From an uncultured Candidatus Melainabacteria bacterium (GTDB lineage Bacteria > Cyanobacteriota > Vampirovibrionia > Gastranaerophilales > Gastranaerophilaceae): a DNA stretch of 64,000 nucleotides. A program made the translations under genes and the position numbers. The notes beneath the pieces are model-generated. The model made no database searches. It was not told where the DNA came from and saw only the letters and a program-made list of their open reading frames with translations. This document shows, in pieces, positions 59,286 through 64,000 of this stretch (positions are counted from its first letter, which is position 1; each line of letters begins with the position of its first letter). Where the stretch lies: contig CAKVCZ010000008.1 in NCBI GenBank assembly GCA_934726055.1, forward strand, positions 46,747-110,746, given 5' to 3'.

Positions 59286-59762
59286 TTAAAGTGCTATTTT
59301 TCTGCAAATTGCAACGAATTTTTCTTTGATAACTTCAGCAAAGTGTTTAGCTTTGTGTTTAATTTTTTGGAATGTTGTCATTTGAGATTCGTCAATTGTT
59401 TCCATTTCCTTAGCGAGAGCTTCTTGATATTGAGCATATTCATCAGCACTTTCAAAACCTTTTGTATCGGCATAATAGTCTGCGTGATACAAACGTTGTC
59501 TTGGCCCAGGGTGTCGCATAGGAGGTGGTGGAGGGAATGCTCCATGACCTAATCCTATAAATCTGTCATCACGCGGATTAACCGGTGGTCTAAAATCCAT
59601 TGGTCCCATATATTCTGGTCTTTCAAAACTATAAAAATTGTAACTAAAATTTGAGTACGGAATATAAGGTGCTCTTGGTCTTGGCCCTGTTGGTGAAAAA
59701 GCAGACCTAGGCGGCATGTTTGGTGTGTGATTGTGGTTACATCTTACATTCATATCATGCAT
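59286..59762 (-). CDS. Pro/Tyr/Phe-rich hypothetical protein
   Basis: 158 residues. The first 95 are Pro-, Arg-, Tyr- and Phe-rich (FPPPPPMRHPGPRQ, GPRPRAPYIPYSNF) and probably disordered; about 100-158 is a helical, lysine-rich tail (QKIKHKAKHFAEVIKEKFVA). It has AFSPTG near residue 22-27, only loosely like the SFTG tag. No signal peptide. The function is unknown; it may be a cell-surface or nucleic-acid-binding accessory. It is monocistronic between aroF and the repeat-bearing gap. Confidence 0.6.
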   Translation of the reverse strand: MHDMNVRCNHNHTPNMPPRSAFSPTGPRPRAPYIPYSNFSYNFYSFERPEYMGPMDFRPPVNPRDDRFIGLGHGAFPPPPPMRHPGPRQRLYHADYYADTKGFESADEYAQYQEALAKEMETIDESQMTTFQKIKHKAKHFAEVIKEKFVAICRKIAL

Positions 59763-59881
59763 AAATATTTCCTACCCTAATTCTTATACTATTTTAAATG
59801 CTCTGAAAATAAAAATTGACTAAATAATAAGTAATATTACAAAACTGTTACAAAACTTTTTCAAATTTGTTTTAAATATAG

Positions 59882-60035
59882 TCAAACAGCCTTTCAGGCA
59901 GAGGAGCTTTTGATACAAAAGTTCCTCAAAATTTTTAATTTTAATTGTACGAACCTTTTGGTGGCAGAAAGTTTATAAAAGCCACACTTCGAATTGCGTT
60001 CGTTAATTAATTGTAATATTCAACCAAAGAGTTGT
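59882..60035. repeat. Interspersed repeat, copy B
   Basis: Homologous to 22561-22828: CAGCCTTTCAGGC (59887-59899), then the hairpin GAGGAGCTTTTG (59901-59912) with CAAAAGTTCCTC (59916-59927), then ACGAACCTTTTGGTG, and a related right end around 59990-60032 (CGTTCGTTAATTAATTGTAA). Relative to copy A the second stem pair T-A is changed to A-T on both arms and one A-T to G-T, so pairing is retained. The remaining gap to 60433 shows no open reading frame and no recognised RNA. Confidence 0.7.
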
Positions 60036-60433
60036 TAACTCGCATACGCTCAGACAAACCAATTCTTGATGCTGTTGAATAAACATTTATTACTCGCTTC
60101 ATTAAGGTCGGAATATATTTGTTAAGGATTTGTTAGTTAATCACTCTTCTTAAGCAGGTGGTTGTAGGCTTTGTTCTGATGGTGTAACCATGTTGCGTTA
60201 TGGCTATAGAAGTAGTTGTAAGGAATGAAAAATATTATTAAATCTTGTAAACTATTTATCATTGAGGATTAATATATCCTTGCATTTTAAATATTTTTAT
60301 AATAACATAGACCATGTCAGAAAAACTCACGTTGAATATGAATTCCAATAGTCTTAAATGGCTTTTATTTTGGCGTATTCATTCAAAATATTAAAAAGAA
60401 CATTAGTAGTATTACTTTATAAGGAAGGTAAAA

Positions 60434-61078
60434 ATGTCAAACGAAGAAGAAAAATTAGAACAAACTGAAGCTGCGGTTGAAAACGAAAACGATGTAGTTG
60501 AAGAAGCTCACGAAGAATTTGAAGATGCAGCAAGAGAAAAAGGCGAACGTAAACAACGTTCAAGACGTAAAAGAGTTGAAACAACTGAAGAAAAACCTGT
60601 TTCTGAATGGCAAGAACGTGTAGTTCAAATCAGACGTGTAACAAAAGTTGTTAAAGGTGGTAAAAAATTAAGCTTTAGAGCTGTTGTTATCGTTGGTAAC
60701 CAAAAAGGACAAGTTGGTGTAGGTTGTGCAAAAGCTGCTGAAGTTATTATTGCTATTCAAAAAGCTATTGCAGATGGACGTAAAAACTTAATTACTGTTC
60801 CAATTTTCAAAACAACTATTCCTCACCCAATTACAGGTGAATCAGGTGCTGGTGCTGTAATGTTAAGACCTGCAGCTCAAGGTACAGGTATTATTGCAGG
60901 TGGTGCAGTTCGTTCAGTATTAGAATTAGCAGGTATCGAAAATATCTTGTCTAAATCTTTAGGTTCTAAATCACCTTTAAATGCTGCAAATGCAACATTA
61001 GACGCTTTACAAAAATTAGCTCCATTCTCAGATGTAGCTAAAAAACGCGGTTTATCAGTTGCTGAGTTGTTAAACTAA
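60434..61078 (+). CDS. rpsE: 30S ribosomal protein S5 with acidic N-terminal extension
   Basis: 214 residues against about 165 in E. coli. The S5 core runs from about 57: WQERVVQIRRVTKVVKGGKK, FRAVVIVGNQKGQVGVGCAK, TIPHPITGESGAGAVMLRPA and GIIAGGAVRSVLELAGIENI. The first about 50 residues are Glu-rich then Lys/Arg-rich, an added tail of unknown purpose. AAGGAAGG before ATG 60434 is strong. It is first of rpsE-rpmD-rplO-secY; rplR and rplF, its normal upstream partners, are not here. Confidence 0.96.
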   Translation: MSNEEEKLEQTEAAVENENDVVEEAHEEFEDAAREKGERKQRSRRKRVETTEEKPVSEWQERVVQIRRVTKVVKGGKKLSFRAVVIVGNQKGQVGVGCAKAAEVIIAIQKAIADGRKNLITVPIFKTTIPHPITGESGAGAVMLRPAAQGTGIIAGGAVRSVLELAGIENILSKSLGSKSPLNAANATLDALQKLAPFSDVAKKRGLSVAELLN

Positions 61079-61135
61079 TCAACTGACTAATTTTGTTATT
61101 ACACTGAATAAATATTATAAAAAGGAATTATAAAA

Positions 61136-61330
61136 ATGGCTAAAACAAAATCACAATTAGTAAAAATTAAATTAGTAGGCAGCTTAATCGGTGCATCTCC
61201 TGCACAAAGAAAAGTTGTTGCAGCTTTAGGTTTGAAAAAATTAAACCAAATTGTTGAACATGCTCCAAGTGCTACAATCATGGGCATGGTTAATAAAGTA
61301 TCACACTTAGTAAAAGTTGTAGAAGAATAA
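61136..61330 (+). CDS. rpmD: 50S ribosomal protein L30
   Basis: 64 residues. QLVKIKLVGSLIGASPAQRK followed by GLKKLNQIVEHAPSATIMGM is the L30 pattern. L30 is optional in bacteria and lies between rpsE and rplO in the spc operon, as here. AAAAGGAATT before ATG 61136. Confidence 0.95.
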   Translation: MAKTKSQLVKIKLVGSLIGASPAQRKVVAALGLKKLNQIVEHAPSATIMGMVNKVSHLVKVVEE

Positions 61331-61359
61331 TTTAGTAATTTAGAAAGAAGGATTATAAA

Positions 61360-61803
61360 ATGATTACATTAGAAGATTTACAACCTGCAGAAGGTTCTAC
61401 AAAAAAATCTAAAAGATTTGGACGTGGTCGTGCATCAGGTCATGGTAAAACATCTTGTCGTGGTGCAAACGGTGAAGGACAACGTGCCGGAAGAAGCTCT
61501 AAAAGAGGTTTCGAAGGTGGTCAAATGCCATCATACAGACAAATGCCTAAATTAAAAGGCTTTAAATTAATAAATCAAGTAAAATATGCTGAGATGAACG
61601 TAAGTGCTATTGATAGATTATCTTTAGAAGAAATCACATTAGATAATTTAAAAGAAATCAAAAAAGCACATCCATCTACTCAAGGTTTAAGAGTTATGGG
61701 TAACGGAGAAATCAAAAGAGCAGTTACAGTTAAAGCTAACTATGTAACTCCATCAGCAAAAGAAAAAATTGAAGCAGCAGGCGGAAAGGTTGAATTAGTA
61801 TAA
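61360..61803 (+). CDS. rplO: 50S ribosomal protein L15
   Basis: 147 residues. LEDLQPAEGSTKKSKRFGRG, RASGHGKTSCRGANGEGQRA, FEGGQMPSYRQMPKLKGF and the C-terminal AKEKIEAAGGKVELV are L15 features. It binds 23S rRNA in the large subunit. Its stop overlaps the secY start by one base. Confidence 0.96.
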   Translation: MITLEDLQPAEGSTKKSKRFGRGRASGHGKTSCRGANGEGQRAGRSSKRGFEGGQMPSYRQMPKLKGFKLINQVKYAEMNVSAIDRLSLEEITLDNLKEIKKAHPSTQGLRVMGNGEIKRAVTVKANYVTPSAKEKIEAAGGKVELV

Positions 61804-63143
61804 TGCAACAGGGTAAAATGAGAATGCCTACATCTGCTGATTTGGTATCCATGTGGAACGCTTCAGGATTAAAAAGTAAAATTATTTTTACTGTTTTGAT
61901 GATTGCAGCTTTCCGTTTTGGAGTTCAAATGCCGGTGTATGGTATAAATAATGCAATATTCTCAAATATCGCAAGCGGAAATAATTTAATTGGATTTTTA
62001 GATTTATTTACTGGTGGTGCTTTAGGTAAAGTTTCAATATTTGCCTTGGGTATCGGACCATTTATTACTGCATCAATCATTATACAATTGATGGCAGTTG
62101 TAATACCTTCTTTGGAAAAATTACAAAAAGAAGAAGGTGAAGCTGGTAGAAGAAAATTATCTCAATATACAAGAATATTTACTGTAATATTGGCAGCTTT
62201 TCAGGCGGTAGTATTTATGGTATATATGAGCCATTTACCTGGAGCTATTATTCCTGGTGTAAATCCGCTAATGTTTTACATAAGTTCAGTTACTGTTCTT
62301 ACTGCGGGTTCTGTTCTTGTAATGTGGTTATCTGAATTGATTACAGAAAAAGGTATTGGTAACGGAGGTTCATTGATAATTTTCGTTGGTATTATTTCAG
62401 GTATTCCTATTTATGCATCAAGAACGGCTCAAATGGTATCAAGAGATTCTTCACTTGGCTTTGGTTTGTTTATGTTACTTCTAATTTTCTTTGCTACGAT
62501 GGTTGTTATCGTTATTATGCAAGAAGCTGTTAGAAAAGTAACTATTGTAAATCCAAAACGTCAGGTTGGTAATAAGGTTTATGGCGGAGTTAATACATTT
62601 ATTCCGTTTAAGCTTAATCCTGGTGGTGTAATGCCAATTATCTTTGCAATCGCAATTTTATTGTTCCCAACAACTGCGTTAAGTATTGTTGGTCAATCAA
62701 ATTTACCTGCAGGTTGGATTAAAAATTCGGTTATGGGCTTAACTCAATTTTTGAGTCCTGACGGAATTCCTTATTACATTATTTATTTCTTATTGATATT
62801 TGCATTGACTTTCTTTTATGCATCTATTATGCCAAATATGCAGCCAAAGGATATTGCAACTAATTTAAAGAAATATGGTTCATCAATTCCGGGAATAAAA
62901 CCTGGTAAAGCTACGGCAGATGCACTAGATAAAATTTTGAGCAAAACTACATTTATCGGTGCAATTGCATTAGGTATAATTGCGTTGGTTCCATCGTTTG
63001 CATCTTATGTTACGAACATCAAAACTCTGCAAGGTATTGGAGCTACGTCATTAATCATCATGGTCGGGGTTGCTCTTGATTTAATTAATCAAGTTCGATC
63101 TCACTTGTTGGCAAGAAATTATGAATCATTCTTAAAAGAATAA
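61803..63143 (+). CDS. secY: Protein translocase subunit SecY
   Basis: 446 residues with ten membrane helices. ALGIGPFITASIIIQLMAVV, LQKEEGEAGRRKLSQYTR, ITEKGIGNGGSLIIFVGII, KLNPGGVMPIIFAIAILLFP and IPGIKPGKAT are typical. It forms the channel with SecE and SecG; secE is predicted beyond the element that splits trnW. The start ATG overlaps the rplO stop. Confidence 0.96.
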   Translation: MQQGKMRMPTSADLVSMWNASGLKSKIIFTVLMIAAFRFGVQMPVYGINNAIFSNIASGNNLIGFLDLFTGGALGKVSIFALGIGPFITASIIIQLMAVVIPSLEKLQKEEGEAGRRKLSQYTRIFTVILAAFQAVVFMVYMSHLPGAIIPGVNPLMFYISSVTVLTAGSVLVMWLSELITEKGIGNGGSLIIFVGIISGIPIYASRTAQMVSRDSSLGFGLFMLLLIFFATMVVIVIMQEAVRKVTIVNPKRQVGNKVYGGVNTFIPFKLNPGGVMPIIFAIAILLFPTTALSIVGQSNLPAGWIKNSVMGLTQFLSPDGIPYYIIYFLLIFALTFFYASIMPNMQPKDIATNLKKYGSSIPGIKPGKATADALDKILSKTTFIGAIALGIIALVPSFASYVTNIKTLQGIGATSLIIMVGVALDLINQVRSHLLARNYESFLKE

Positions 63144-63144
63144 A

Positions 63145-63175
63145 AAAAAGGAGTATCAATCGGTACTCCTTTTTT
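63145..63175 (+). terminator. Terminator after secY
   Basis: An A run then AAAAGGAGTA pairs with TACTCCTTTTTT (63164-63175) around an 8-base loop. It separates the ribosomal operon from clpP and may be a partial attenuator. Confidence 0.9.
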
Positions 63176-63248
63176 CTTGTATTTATTTGTTAAATATTTG
63201 ATTTTTTTATATTTATAGTATGATAGTATTATAAATAAAGGAGATGAA

Positions 63249-63863
63249 ATGGAAACTTTTGACAGAACTAAGATATTAAGTTATGTTCCAACTGTAATAG
63301 AGGCATCATCAAGAGGTGAACGTTCTTTTGATATCTTTTCAAGATTATTAAGAGAAAGGATTGTATTTTTAGGTGATGAAATTGATGATGAATTGGCAAA
63401 TTCAATCGTTGCACAATTATTATTATTAGATAGTGAAAATCCTGAAAAAGATATTATGTTATATATCAATAGCCCTGGTGGTGTAATCACTGCAGGTATG
63501 GCTATTTATGATACGATGCAATTAATTAAAGCTGATGTCCAAACAATTTGTATCGGTGAAGCTGCATCAATGGGTGCCTTCTTGTTGTGTTCAGGTGCTA
63601 AAGGAAAAAGAATGGCTTTACCAAGTGCAAGAATTATGATTCACCAACCATTGGGTGGTGCTCAAGGTCAAGCAACTGATATTGAATTAGAAGCAAAAGA
63701 AATTTTGAGAATGAAAAAAATGTTAACAGAAATTATTGCAGAAAATTCAGGTCAAAAAGTAGAAAAAGTAGTTGAAGATTGTGAACGCGACCATTACTTA
63801 TCTGCTCAAGAGGCTATGGAATATGGATTAATTGATAAAGTTTTAGCTAGAACATCAGTATAG
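63249..63863 (+). CDS. clpP: ATP-dependent Clp protease proteolytic subunit
   Basis: 204 residues. RIVFLGDEIDDELANSIVAQ, LLLDSENPEKDIMLYINSPG, GEAASMGAFLLCSGAKGKRM (catalytic Ser), RIMIHQPLGGAQGQATDIEL (catalytic His) and ERDHYLSAQEAMEYGLID (catalytic Asp) define ClpP. It degrades unfolded or tagged proteins with ClpX/ClpA. AAAGGAG sits before ATG 63249. No clpX is in the remaining window. Confidence 0.96.
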   Translation: METFDRTKILSYVPTVIEASSRGERSFDIFSRLLRERIVFLGDEIDDELANSIVAQLLLLDSENPEKDIMLYINSPGGVITAGMAIYDTMQLIKADVQTICIGEAASMGAFLLCSGAKGKRMALPSARIMIHQPLGGAQGQATDIELEAKEILRMKKMLTEIIAENSGQKVEKVVEDCERDHYLSAQEAMEYGLIDKVLARTSV

Positions 63864-63892
63864 TAAAACTTTATAACTTATAATTTACAAAA

Positions 63893-63918
63893 AGGCTGAC
63901 AGGAGTCAGCTTATTTTA
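63893..63918 (+). terminator. Terminator after clpP
   Basis: GCTGAC (63895-63900), loop AGGA, GTCAGC (63905-63910), then a T-rich tail. The last 80 bases contain no gene start that I can identify. Confidence 0.75.
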
Positions 63919-64000
63919 GTTGAATAAAAAAGAGAAGTCTTAACAAAAGTTAACAAACAGGGATAAAAAAGGCAATAAAAATAGCCAGAAATTGTTTATA

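Noticed and set aside
59286..59762. SPTG in the Pro-rich protein as another tag instance
   Set aside because: The Phe is followed by Ser-Pro before Thr-Gly, and it lies in a low-complexity Pro region, so the match is too loose to count.
60275..60303. Promoter for rpsE at TATAAT 60298-60303
   Set aside because: The nearest -35-like TTGCAT is only 12 bases away, so spacing is wrong; the true promoter is undetermined.
1..64000. CRISPR array
   Set aside because: No regularly spaced direct repeats of 24-40 bp were seen; the only tandem repeat (1654-1675) is two 11-mers without spacers.

Overview
The window is an AT-rich (roughly 30% G+C by eye, not computed), gene-dense bacterial chromosome segment of about 60 genes. 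The content points to an anaerobic, fermentative, diderm-type cell: a FeoA-FeoB fusion, MotB/OmpA-type and type IV pilin-like proteins, mur/ddl/ftsQ genes, meso-diaminopimelate dehydrogenase, TrmFO, glycogen synthase and a GH77 amylomaltase. The best lineage guess is the non-photosynthetic sister group of cyanobacteria (Vampirovibrionophyceae/Melainabacteria, gut Gastranaerophilales). That guess rests mainly on gene mix and on several proteins carrying a short Ser/Thr-Phe-Thr/Lys-Gly/Asn tag, so it is inference and not proof.

Layout. 1-1785 is the end of an integrated mobile element (DnaB-like C-terminus, RusA resolvase, small orphan proteins, excisionase-type HTH protein). It abuts the 5' half of a tRNA-Trp gene on the minus strand, cut exactly at the anticodon loop, followed by rpmG. 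2140-8913 holds a MotA/MotB-like pair, a UPF0210 (PFL-family) protein and a divergent 1118-residue zinc-ribbon/cyclase-like/ATPase/TPR protein. 8926-15444 is carbohydrate and one-carbon metabolism (glgA, tagged DHH phosphoesterase, metF, TPR-NHL protein, malQ). 15516-24139 carries mutS, a Na/Pi symporter, a hemolysin III-type protein, thioredoxin, a PHP phosphatase, a repeat-rich gap and ddh. 24347-36608 carries feoAB, a DUF3089 protein, photolyase, bcp, a B12-riboswitch operon with a tagged CobO, a run of lineage-specific surface or coiled-coil proteins, a pilin-like protein and a flavoprotein. 36608-46595 has folK, GH38, a DegT-like protein, pgeF, trmFO, wecB, ndk, tgt, yraN and a DAACS symporter. 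46673-52167 is the envelope operon murC-murB-ddl-ftsQ followed by nadE. 52250-59762 has ushA-like, ABC permease, phosphohexomutase, a tagged glycine-zipper protein, a probable 6S RNA, DAHP synthase and a Pro-rich protein. 60434-63863 is the distal spc operon (rpsE-rpmD-rplO-secY) followed by clpP.

Most notable signals: (i) a recurring short N-terminal (once also C-terminal) tag with an SFTG/TFKGN/SFKNN core on otherwise unrelated proteins, two of which share one B12-riboswitch transcript; (ii) the tRNA-Trp gene between rpmG and (presumably) secE-nusG split in its anticodon loop by an element; (iii) a 6S-like RNA with a textbook promoter and long paired ends; (iv) two copies of a hairpin-bearing interspersed repeat with a covarying base pair; (v) several first-in-operon genes whose start codon lies at the predicted transcription start (leaderless); (vi) three convergent gene pairs sharing one palindromic TTAA as both stop codons. 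No CRISPR array, rRNA operon or complete insertion sequence is visible.
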